From contig JAESSM010000162.1 in NCBI GenBank assembly GCA_016764115.1, forward strand, positions 8,318-25,725: a stretch of DNA of 17,408 nt, read 5' to 3'. This document shows, in pieces, positions 6,898-13,771 of this stretch; within the stretch, counting starts at the first letter, position 1, and each line of letters opens with the position of its first letter. Below the pieces are notes generated by a model. It made no database searches and had not been told where the DNA came from. It saw only the letters and a program-made list of their open reading frames with translations. The position numbers and the translations under genes are program-made. This stretch comes from Bacteroidia bacterium. Its GTDB lineage: Bacteria; Bacteroidota; Bacteroidia; JAESSM01; NORP286.

Positions 6898-8598
6898 TCA
6901 AAATCGGATTCCCATAAGAAGTACATCGTCTATTTGCTTCTTTTTGCCAATCCATCTTGTAAAAGCTCTATCAAACTCAATGCTGAGTTCAAGCATAGAT
7001 TTATCTGAGTTGTTTAGAATAATATCTTCAACTCTTCTTTGCATAAATCGCTTACCAAAATCTCCTCCTATTTGATCGGGTAAACCATCTGTAAAAATAA
7101 AAATTGAATCTCCTGCCCCCATTTTAATTACATGATTTGTAAATATCATCTCTTTCCCTCTACTTGAATACTGAATACCACCAATTGGTAATCTATCCCC
7201 TTTTATGTTAATCAATTCACCATTTTTTAAGTGAAGCATTGGCCTATGTGCACCTGCATATTCCACCTGCATTTTCTTGGTATTGATCTTGCAAAACCCC
7301 AAATCCATACCATCGCTTAGTTCCGGGTTATCTTCTTGTTTTAGAGAGGCATTTACACCAAAGTGCAGCTCTCTTAATATTTCATTAGGATGAACTGCAA
7401 CTTCTAAATTTACAATATTATCTAATTGGAAATGCCCTACCATGCTCATCATTGCCCCTGGTACTCCATGCCCTGTACAATCAACTGCAGCCACATAATA
7501 TTCATCTCCTTTTTGCATAAACCAAGGGAAATCCCCACTAACAACATCTCTAGGTTTATAAAAAACAAAGGAATCAGGAAATGCTTCCCTTAATTGGGTC
7601 AGGTCTGGAAGAATTGCATCCTGTATTCTTTGAGCATAATTAATACTGGCAGTAATCTTCCGATTCTGGTTTTTAATCTCCTGCTCTGCCAATTTCTTTT
7701 CAGTAACATCAGAAATTCTAACCAACCATTCGTAGCCATCTGCAAGCTTTAAAGACTTTATTGCAAAATTGCCCCAAAAAACTTTACCAGCTTTAGTTAC
7801 ACATTCCATTTCTCCTTCCCATTTTCCATCCTTTTTAATAGCTTCGTTTATGTCTTCAATTTCTTCTTTTGAGAGCCTTTCTTTGATAAGCTCTGTTATT
7901 TTATGATCCACGATTTCGTCACTATCCTTTGATTCAAACATTTTGTTTGTTTGATTGTTACAATCAAGTGTCTTATTGTCTTTTGCATTAACTAATAACA
8001 AGCTATCAACCGATTCATTAAATACATTTCTCAGAAGCTCTTCATTTTGCTTGAGCTTTATTTGCATTTTTATTCTAGAACTGAAAATAAAATACAAAGT
8101 CCCTATAAGTGTAACAATAGTTAAGCTGAGTAGTTTAGGATCTGTTTGAGGTTCTTCTGCAAAAAAAGTTGCACAAATCACGCAGAGGCAGCAATAGAGC
8201 ATGAAAGGCACCAATTGCTTTATGGTTCTTAGCATCGGACTTGAGCCAAAAATTACAACAATAGTTCCAATTACATATTGAAAATTGAGATTGTTTACAT
8301 ACACCATATAACTGATCCAGGCGATAAGTAAATAAAGTACGCCTATTGCAAGTTCAATGATATTTTTACGAAACCATTCGCTTACATATGAACCGATGAC
8401 AATAGTAAGTCCACACCCTGAAAGAATAAATCTGAATATCAATGGGTCGGCATCATCTCCACGCATTTGATGAAGAACTCCAAGTATTGGCAGTACTATA
8501 CTAATCAATAAAGCCAAACTACGAACCATTAAAACATCTCGCTTGTTTGAATCCTTCTCAACCTTATTAATTACTATATTTGAATTGGAACTGGCCAT
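6898..8598 (-). CDS. Multi-pass membrane PAS SpoIIE/PP2C phosphatase (SiaA-like)
   Basis: A 566-residue integral membrane phosphatase. After a hydrophilic N-terminus come about six hydrophobic helices (roughly 25-43, 52-70, 80-99, 106-120, 126-146, 155-173), then a PAS domain (about 184-300, ending WLVRISDVTEKK), the ASINYAQRIQDAILP linker (317-331) and a SpoIIE-type PP2C domain (about 340-566). Candidate metal ligands are D356 (SGDF), D373 (DCTGHG), D429/D432, D504 (FTDG) and D557/D558. It should dephosphorylate the SiaC-like protein in response to a membrane or cytosolic ligand; the membrane part is not a family I can name. It carries the same SGDFPW and DGLPDQ variants as the other two phosphatases here, so the three catalytic domains are close paralogues. 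The start is ATG 8598, 25 bases after the preceding stop, consistent with one operon. Confidence 0.88.
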   Translation of the reverse strand: MASSNSNIVINKVEKDSNKRDVLMVRSLALLISIVLPILGVLHQMRGDDADPLIFRFILSGCGLTIVIGSYVSEWFRKNIIELAIGVLYLLIAWISYMVYVNNLNFQYVIGTIVVIFGSSPMLRTIKQLVPFMLYCCLCVICATFFAEEPQTDPKLLSLTIVTLIGTLYFIFSSRIKMQIKLKQNEELLRNVFNESVDSLLLVNAKDNKTLDCNNQTNKMFESKDSDEIVDHKITELIKERLSKEEIEDINEAIKKDGKWEGEMECVTKAGKVFWGNFAIKSLKLADGYEWLVRISDVTEKKLAEQEIKNQNRKITASINYAQRIQDAILPDLTQLREAFPDSFVFYKPRDVVSGDFPWFMQKGDEYYVAAVDCTGHGVPGAMMSMVGHFQLDNIVNLEVAVHPNEILRELHFGVNASLKQEDNPELSDGMDLGFCKINTKKMQVEYAGAHRPMLHLKNGELINIKGDRLPIGGIQYSSRGKEMIFTNHVIKMGAGDSIFIFTDGLPDQIGGDFGKRFMQRRVEDIILNNSDKSMLELSIEFDRAFTRWIGKKKQIDDVLLMGIRF

Positions 8599-8623
8599 AG
8601 TTGTAATATACTAATTTAAGAGT

Positions 8624-10420
8624 CTAAAACCTGATACCGATCATCAGCAAATCATCCAATTGTTTATGATTTCCTTTCCATTGTGTTAATTCCTTATCAA
8701 GCGCTATACTAATTTCATTCATAGAATGATCCCCCATTTTCAAAATTAATTCTTCAATTCTCTTCTGCATAAATCTTCTTGATTTTGGTCCTCCCGTTTG
8801 ATCTGGTAACCCATCAGTAAAAATGAACACAGCATCTCCATTTTCGTACTTTATTTTATGATCAGTAAACTTGATCTCCTTACCTCTACTTGAATATTGA
8901 ATACCACCTATTGGCAATCTATCACCTTTAATACTTTGGATCTTTCCTTTATGCATAAAAAGTAATGGTCTATGAGCTCCTGCATATTCAAATTCACTTT
9001 TATTTGTATCAATTTTTAGAAATGCCATATCCATTCCGTCACTTAATTCAGGATTGTCGTCTTGTTTTAAAGATGCATTAACTCCCTTATGTAATTTCTT
9101 CAAAATATCAGAGGGCGTGTTTACACCATTGCTATTAACAATACTGTCTAATTGGAAATGTCCTATCATTGACATCAAAGCTCCTGGCACACCATGACCG
9201 GTACAATCAACAGCTGAAACATAAACAATGTTGTCTTTACATTTCAACCAAGGGAAATCTCCACTTACTACATCTTTAGGCTTATAAAAAATAAAGGAAT
9301 CTGGATAAATATCTAACAGCTGCTGGATATTTGGCAAAATTGCATCTTGTATTCTGTGAGCATAATTGATACTGTCAGTAATTTTCTTATTCTTTTCAAT
9401 AATATCTAATTCAGCTTTCTTAGCTTCGGTAATGTCTCTAATGAGTAACATTCTCCCAATTGCATTATCCCCTTCATGAATTGAAGATTGAGAAAGTGCT
9501 AAATGCTGAACTGAGCCATTAAGCTGAATGGTCGTTTCATAATCCTGGTAATCTCTGTCAAAATTATACGCTTCAATAACTTGAGAAATCTCCTTTGCCT
9601 TAAAATCTATAGATTCTTTCATGTCCCATTTTAACATTTCTTCAACCGCCTCATTGGTTTGTATTACTTTTTGACTGTTATCCATTATTATAATACCGTC
9701 CTTTACATTTGAAAACAGGTCGCTAGCGGCCTCTTGTACACCAATTTTTAAAAATTTGTACTTTGTAATAGCAAAGAAAATAAATACTGTATGGATCAAT
9801 ACAGGCACTCCACCTAGTTGAATAAACTCATGCAATCCTAAAACATAAGGAACCACAACATCTAAGAATATGCCCAAGAAAAATGACAAACCTGTACCGA
9901 TCAGGATCATTCTTATAGGTTTCTTAGAATACTCATCCTCAATCAATGTGTAATGCTTATAAATCAAATAAAAGCAATAGAGAAATGGTATTGTAATTAC
10001 TGTAGATACAAATGGCAAGAACATTGGACCGTGCATCATAAACCTTCCCCAGTCCATGTTTTGAAATGATTGTGCTACTTGATCAGTTGAAACACTAACA
10101 GTGCACGCTCCAACTGCGGCGATCAATGAAGCCCAATAGATAAAATTTCGCTTTTTTTTCACCAAAGCATAAGTGAAATTCAGAAACAAAAAGCCAATCA
10201 TCAACCAGTTGATGGTAGAGATCTTTATTATTGTTAATATTATCTCTTCATTGTCATGAGTCCAGATTGTGGCATCTGCAAGTCCCCAAAACATTACAGC
10301 CAACGCCATGAACAAATAAGCTTTATTCACAGGGTTTTTACTTTCCTGAGCAAGAATATAAGTACATGTAAACCCCTCAATTAAAAAGGTAAAAAATGGA
10401 ATTAAAGCGTAATAATTCAT
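8624..10420 (-). CDS. 7TM-PAS SpoIIE/PP2C phosphatase (SiaA-like), first gene of the cluster
   Basis: A 598-residue phosphatase. Residues about 1-225 contain seven hydrophobic helices arranged like the 7TM sensor found at the N-terminus of some histidine kinases (HisKA_7TM type). A PAS domain follows (about 232-335; VKDGIIIMDNSQKVIQTNEA, ending LLIRDITEAKK), then the linker DSINYAHRIQDAILP (349-363) and a SpoIIE PP2C domain (about 375-598). Candidate metal-binding aspartates are D388 (SGDF), D405 (DCTGHG), D461/D464, D536 (FTDG) and D589/D590. It presumably senses a hydrophobic or extracytoplasmic cue and dephosphorylates the SiaC-like protein. ATG 10420 is the clear start. It is divergent from the nuclease-family gene at 10552, with a 131-base shared intergenic region that should hold the operon promoter. 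Confidence 0.88.
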   Translation of the reverse strand: MNYYALIPFFTFLIEGFTCTYILAQESKNPVNKAYLFMALAVMFWGLADATIWTHDNEEIILTIIKISTINWLMIGFLFLNFTYALVKKKRNFIYWASLIAAVGACTVSVSTDQVAQSFQNMDWGRFMMHGPMFLPFVSTVITIPFLYCFYLIYKHYTLIEDEYSKKPIRMILIGTGLSFFLGIFLDVVVPYVLGLHEFIQLGGVPVLIHTVFIFFAITKYKFLKIGVQEAASDLFSNVKDGIIIMDNSQKVIQTNEAVEEMLKWDMKESIDFKAKEISQVIEAYNFDRDYQDYETTIQLNGSVQHLALSQSSIHEGDNAIGRMLLIRDITEAKKAELDIIEKNKKITDSINYAHRIQDAILPNIQQLLDIYPDSFIFYKPKDVVSGDFPWLKCKDNIVYVSAVDCTGHGVPGALMSMIGHFQLDSIVNSNGVNTPSDILKKLHKGVNASLKQDDNPELSDGMDMAFLKIDTNKSEFEYAGAHRPLLFMHKGKIQSIKGDRLPIGGIQYSSRGKEIKFTDHKIKYENGDAVFIFTDGLPDQTGGPKSRRFMQKRIEELILKMGDHSMNEISIALDKELTQWKGNHKQLDDLLMIGIRF

Positions 10421-10454
10421 ACTGTTGAGCTCAATTTGACTAAACTACATTGGT

Positions 10455-10484
10455 TAAATTTATAAAACTTTATACTACAATCAA
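10455..10484 (-). promoter_or_regulatory. Candidate operon promoter for the Sia-like cluster
   Basis: On the minus strand, TTG (10484-10482) and TAAATTTA (10462-10455) are separated by 19 bases, close to the Bacteroidota TTG-N17-23-TAnnTTTG pattern with one mismatch in the last base. It lies 34 bases before the ATG of the first phosphatase gene. It is the best candidate in the 131-base divergent region, but this is unscored pattern matching. Confidence 0.35.
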
Positions 10485-10551
10485 AGCTGTTTTGAAATTT
10501 TACATACCTTTAAGTCAATATGTTATACATTAAAGGAATTATAATTGCTTT

Positions 10552-11649
10552 ATGTCATATCGCTATCAACTTACCTTTCTAGCTACTTGTTACTTATGGT
10601 TTATCCAGTGTGGATGTGATCCCTTTGATACCCAATTTGACGAAGATGAAGTGAATGTATCTTATTATGAAGCATCAACAAAACTAAATTATTCACAACC
10701 TGACACTATATTAGTAATGACTTGGAACATCAAATTTGGTGGAGCTAGAATTGAGTTCTTTTTTGATTGTGTTGGGGATAGATCATTAATAACAGAGGAA
10801 GAAGTCCTTGAAAATCTAGAGAACATTGCAACGAAGATAAAGCAGGTAGACCCGGATATTCTCTTGATCCAAGAAATTGATATTCTATCCAAAAGAACTG
10901 CTTACGTTGATCAAATGCAGTGGATGTTTGATAATACAAATTTTGATTATGGAGTTTATGCATCTTCCTGGAAAGCAGATTATATAGCCAGTGATGGAAT
11001 AGGTAGAGTTAATTCCGGCAATGCGATCTTTTCAAAATGGGAACTAAAAAGTGCTGAACGAGTGGCCCTTCCCTTAAGAACAGATCAAGCAGGTTATGTA
11101 AAATATTTTTATTTGCAAAGATGTATAGTAAAAGCAACATGTGATATTAATTCTAAACAAATTCACTTCTTAAATATTCATGCATCTGCCTGGGACACTG
11201 ACAGCACAAGAAAAAAGCAGCTCAATATTTTTAAAGATGAGTTAGATTTGGTCCATTCTGATAGCAAAACGTTTATTGCTGGTGGAGATTTAAACACTAC
11301 GCCTCCCGGCTCAATTCAGCTTACCGGTTTCAATGATCAGGAGAATTGTGAGGATGAAGATTATTTACAAGATGATTATACACGTCAAACCCATTGGGTA
11401 CGAGGACTATTTGATGATTATAAGCCTGCTATTCCACTGTTGTTGTTTCAAGCAAATAATAACCCGTACTTCACTTTCACATCAGATAAAGATGGATTCT
11501 GGAATAGAAAAATAGACTACTTATTTACAAACGGTTCTATTGTTGATAGTTCAGGAACAACTTATCAGAATTTAGAAAAGGGTGGTATCGAAACCATGCC
11601 TTTATCGGACCATGCACCGGTTAGTTTTAAGGTGGTTATTGGAAATTAG
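10552..11649 (+). CDS. Secreted or lipoprotein endonuclease/exonuclease/phosphatase (EEP) family protein
   Basis: A 365-residue protein with the EEP-fold landmarks in order: TWNIKFGG with N59, LLIQEID with E108, LNIH with H210, GGDLNTT with D246 and N248, KIDYLFTNG, and SDHAPV with D353 and H354. The fold covers metal-dependent DNases, sphingomyelinases and inositol-phosphate phosphatases; the substrate cannot be told from the sequence. The N-terminus has a hydrophobic stretch (LTFLATCYLWFI) followed by C20 and C22, then an acidic tail (DPFDTQFDEDE), so it is likely exported and perhaps lipidated, although the residues before the cysteines are not a textbook lipobox. ATG 10552 gives the full signal. 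It is divergent from the phosphatase operon and is followed 49 bases later by another exported protein, with which it probably forms a small transcription unit. Confidence 0.8.
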   Translation: MSYRYQLTFLATCYLWFIQCGCDPFDTQFDEDEVNVSYYEASTKLNYSQPDTILVMTWNIKFGGARIEFFFDCVGDRSLITEEEVLENLENIATKIKQVDPDILLIQEIDILSKRTAYVDQMQWMFDNTNFDYGVYASSWKADYIASDGIGRVNSGNAIFSKWELKSAERVALPLRTDQAGYVKYFYLQRCIVKATCDINSKQIHFLNIHASAWDTDSTRKKQLNIFKDELDLVHSDSKTFIAGGDLNTTPPGSIQLTGFNDQENCEDEDYLQDDYTRQTHWVRGLFDDYKPAIPLLLFQANNNPYFTFTSDKDGFWNRKIDYLFTNGSIVDSSGTTYQNLEKGGIETMPLSDHAPVSFKVVIGN

Positions 11650-11698
11650 GATGATGCGAATACACGAATCGCTGAAAATACGATTTTACGAAATCAGG

Positions 11699-12478
11699 AT
11701 GCACAAATACATAATTCTAATATTTTCTATTTTGATTTCGATATCAACATTAAAGGCTGAAAATAAGGTCTGGTCAGACGGAACAGCTTTTACACTTCCT
11801 AAAAAAAGATATGAAATCGGATTATTTCAACCTTTGAGGTATGGGATTACCGAGAACACAGAATTAATCACCTATCCTATATGGAGCTTATTGTTTCCAA
11901 ATATAACTATCAAAAAAGTATGGGAAGACCCTTGCTGCTTCCGATTTGCAACAAGGCATAGCATTAATTATCCAACACAATTTTTAAAAACAATTTCCAG
12001 ATCAGGAATTGGAGGAATTCTACCTGTATTAACAAAAGTTCCACAACTCTTTGTTTTCACTAACCACTTGCTATTTTCAAAGGCCATGACCGATGAACAC
12101 GTAGTCTCTACAAAGCTGGGCTTCACAGTTGTCTTGAGTTCTGGAGAAATGGATATGACCACTATTGATCTACCTGTTGTTTTTCCAAGAACCTTTGTTT
12201 ATCAAAATGGATTGTCTTTTAGTTTAGGAATTGATTTTGATGGGCAATTATATAAGTCTTTCAACTATACAATTGATGCTGACTTTTTTATTTTGGGTGA
12301 TGATATTACATCCTATGCGTTTGAGCATAAAGCAATGCTCACTTGGATTAGGTCGGAAAGATTTAACCTACTTTTAGGATATAAATTTATTTATGGAGAA
12401 TACCCTTACGGTACAGATATTAATATATTGCCTTTATTGGATATACAATTTGGAAGGAATAGAGGAGTGAAAGAGTAA
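11699..12478 (+). CDS. Exported protein of unknown function
   Basis: Starting at ATG 11699 this is a 259-residue protein with a good signal peptide (MHKYIILIFSILISISTLKA, cleavage likely before ENK). The mature part is rich in aromatic and beta-type alternation (for example RYEIGLFQPLRYGITENTEL, FNLLLGYKFIYGEYPYGTDI), as in Bacteroidota periplasmic or outer-membrane proteins, but I do not recognise a family. The frame stays open upstream into the nuclease-family gene, with possible ATGs at 11651 and 11654; 11699 is preferred because the signal peptide begins there and AGG precedes it closely. It lies 49 bases after the EEP-family gene on the same strand, suggesting co-expression. A short direct repeat begins at its stop codon. 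Confidence 0.6.
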   Translation: MHKYIILIFSILISISTLKAENKVWSDGTAFTLPKKRYEIGLFQPLRYGITENTELITYPIWSLLFPNITIKKVWEDPCCFRFATRHSINYPTQFLKTISRSGIGGILPVLTKVPQLFVFTNHLLFSKAMTDEHVVSTKLGFTVVLSSGEMDMTTIDLPVVFPRTFVYQNGLSFSLGIDFDGQLYKSFNYTIDADFFILGDDITSYAFEHKAMLTWIRSERFNLLLGYKFIYGEYPYGTDINILPLLDIQFGRNRGVKE

Positions 12479-12511
12479 TTTGATAATTTGAAAATGAGGT
12501 AATTTGATAAT
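12475..12511. repeat. Short intergenic direct repeat, 13-mer twice
   Basis: GTAATTTGATAAT occurs at 12475-12487 and 12499-12511, a 24-base period, with AATTTGAAAATGAG-type words between. The first copy includes the stop codon of the exported protein. Low-complexity words of this type are, from memory, frequent between Bacteroidota genes. The rest of the convergent gap up to 12623 shows only loose pairings (TAGGCA with TGCCTA far apart) and no convincing terminator. Confidence 0.55.
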
Positions 12512-12623
12512 GTTAAAACGTCCTATGTTATTTTAATAAACTCTTAATATTATAATCAATTGGAAAGAATAAAAACTATAGGCAATTTAGACAATCCAAA
12601 CTCAAGGCACTGCCTACATACAA

Positions 12624-13013
12624 TTAATTCAACCGATAAGGAACTACTAATTTAAATTGAGGGATTTTAACATAAAAGGAATTATCATCAACGAATCTTT
12701 TCAGCAAATAAGTACCGTACATTTTCCCTATATCTGTGTTCAAATCACAATAAGAAACATATTCATGTGAATCACCCGGTTCTAAAACAGGTTGCTCACC
12801 TACAATCCCCTCACCCTCGACTTGCTTTTTTGTACCATTGGCATCAACAATATGCCAATGTCTTCTTAAGATCTGAATGCTATAATCATTGTTATTAATG
12901 ATCGTAATTTTATAAGCAAACAAAAATTGAGATTTTAACGGATTGGAAAATCGCTGTTGATAAAAAGTTTCAACAGATACAGTTACCCCCTTGGTTATCT
13001 GTTTAACAATCAT
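12624..13013 (-). CDS. apaG: ApaG family protein
   Basis: A 129-residue protein matching ApaG (DUF525) over its usual length: beta-rich, beginning VTVSVETFYQQ, with FAYKITIINNNDYSIQILRRHWHIVDANG at about 32-60, the glycine-rich GEGIVGEQPVLEPGDSHEYVSYCDL segment at about 67-91, and GKMYGTYLL at 96-104. ApaG is a small cytosolic immunoglobulin-like-fold protein linked to cobalt/magnesium resistance and Ap4A metabolism in enterobacteria, with no agreed biochemical activity. The start is ATG 13013, preceded by an AAAGGGGA stretch 6-8 bases upstream that acts plausibly as one of the few Shine-Dalgarno sites here. It lies 116 bases downstream of gmk on the same strand and converges with the exported-protein gene. 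Confidence 0.9.
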   Translation of the reverse strand: MIVKQITKGVTVSVETFYQQRFSNPLKSQFLFAYKITIINNNDYSIQILRRHWHIVDANGTKKQVEGEGIVGEQPVLEPGDSHEYVSYCDLNTDIGKMYGTYLLKRFVDDNSFYVKIPQFKLVVPYRLN

Positions 13014-13129
13014 AAAATCCCCTTTTAATAGTGTTCTATCAAGTCAATAAAACTCGATTAGTAGCTAATTTACGTGCAAAAAGGTGAAATGGTTGCAAAA
13101 TTGGTTTTTTGCTGAATAGATTAGATAAG

Positions 13130-13699
13130 TCAACGTATATGATCAGCAAGTATCTTTTGAGCTTTATTACAGGCAATTTCCAGATCATCATTCACTATAA
13201 CCTCATCAAATTCCATTTCATAATTCAATTCATCCTCCGCTTTTTGTTTCCTAATTGCAAGACTTTCAGCACTATCTGATGCCCTTGATTCAAGTCTTTG
13301 TTCTAATACTTCCAATGAAGGAGGTTTTATAAATATTGATCTTGCTCTATCTGGAAATGCTTTTTTGATATTCAAACCACCAACCACATCCACATCAAAA
13401 ATCACATGTTTTTCTTGCTCCCAAATCCTATCAAGTTCTGATAACAAGGTACCGTAATAATGGTCTTTATAGACTTCTTCCCACTCTAAAAATTCATTGT
13501 TTTCGATCTTGTTTTTAAACTCATCTTTTGACAAAAAATAATAATCCTTACCGTCAATTTCTTCTTGTCTTTTTTGCCTGGTACATGCAGAAATAGAAAA
13601 TTCAAGAAAGTCATTCTTTTCCAACAAACATTTTACAATAGTTGTTTTACCGGCTCCGGATGGTGCAGATATGATAATGAGTTTGCCTTGATGATCCAT
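13130..13699 (-). CDS. gmk: Guanylate kinase
   Basis: A 189-residue cytosolic enzyme converting GMP and ATP to GDP and ADP. The P-loop APSGAGKTT is at 12-20, the GMP-binding region runs SISACTRQKR (35-44), EEIDGKDYYF (46-55), FLEWEEVYKDHYYGT (70-84), and FDVDVVGGLNIKK follows near 100, with the lid and C-terminal helices (KQKAEDELNYEMEFDEVIVNDD) complete. The length is normal for bacterial Gmk. ATG 13699 is preferred to an in-frame TTG at 13711, because it starts just before the first beta strand as in other Gmks. The gene is divergent from the BatA-like gene, with a 72-base region holding a tandem heptamer repeat between two TAnnTTTG boxes. ApaG follows on the same strand. Confidence 0.95.
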   Translation of the reverse strand: MDHQGKLIIISAPSGAGKTTIVKCLLEKNDFLEFSISACTRQKRQEEIDGKDYYFLSKDEFKNKIENNEFLEWEEVYKDHYYGTLLSELDRIWEQEKHVIFDVDVVGGLNIKKAFPDRARSIFIKPPSLEVLEQRLESRASDSAESLAIRKQKAEDELNYEMEFDEVIVNDDLEIACNKAQKILADHIR

Positions 13700-13708
13700 A
13701 GTTGTGGA

Positions 13709-13716
13709 CAAAAATA
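13709..13716 (-). promoter_or_regulatory. TAnnTTTG -7 box upstream of gmk
   Basis: TATTTTTG on the minus strand exactly matches the Bacteroidota -7 consensus and ends 9 bases before the gmk ATG (13699). No TTG is found at the usual -33 distance; that position falls inside the heptamer repeat. Transcription would start a few bases before the ATG, giving a very short leader. Confidence 0.3.
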
Positions 13717-13718
13717 GA

Positions 13719-13760
13719 AATTCTAAATTCTAAACTCTAAATTCTAAACTCTAAATTCTA
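13719..13760. repeat. Six perfect 7-bp tandem repeats (AATTCTA/AACTCTA)
   Basis: Forty-two bases consist of six consecutive heptamers in the order AATTCTA, AATTCTA, AACTCTA, AATTCTA, AACTCTA, AATTCTA. They fill nearly all the space between the gmk and BatA-like -7 boxes. The final TA of the array is the start of the plus-strand box. Copy number could change by replication slippage. Similar CTAAATTCTAAACT words occur, from memory, between genes of other Bacteroidota. Confidence 0.85.
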
Positions 13761-13766
13761 TCTTTG
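13759..13766 (+). promoter_or_regulatory. TAnnTTTG -7 box upstream of the BatA-like gene
   Basis: TATCTTTG exactly matches the -7 consensus and ends 5 bases before ATG 13772, so any transcript from it would be leaderless or nearly so. The -33 region falls in the heptamer array and has no TTG. It overlaps the last two bases of that array. Confidence 0.3.
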
Positions 13767-13771
13767 AGCCC

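Noticed and set aside
1286..10420. Classical SigB/Rsb or STAS-type partner-switching operon
   Set aside because: No STAS anti-anti-sigma, RsbW with a DxGxG box or sigma factor gene is present; the target is DUF1987/SiaC and the kinases have TGNP instead of the usual G1 box.
11582..11698. Extended N-terminus for the exported protein, starting inside the EEP gene
   Set aside because: The added residues are a read-through of another gene's frame and would bury the obvious signal peptide at 11699.
12587..12616. TAGGCA and TGCCTA as a bidirectional terminator in the convergent gap
   Set aside because: The arms are only 6 bases, far apart and lack a T-tract on either strand.
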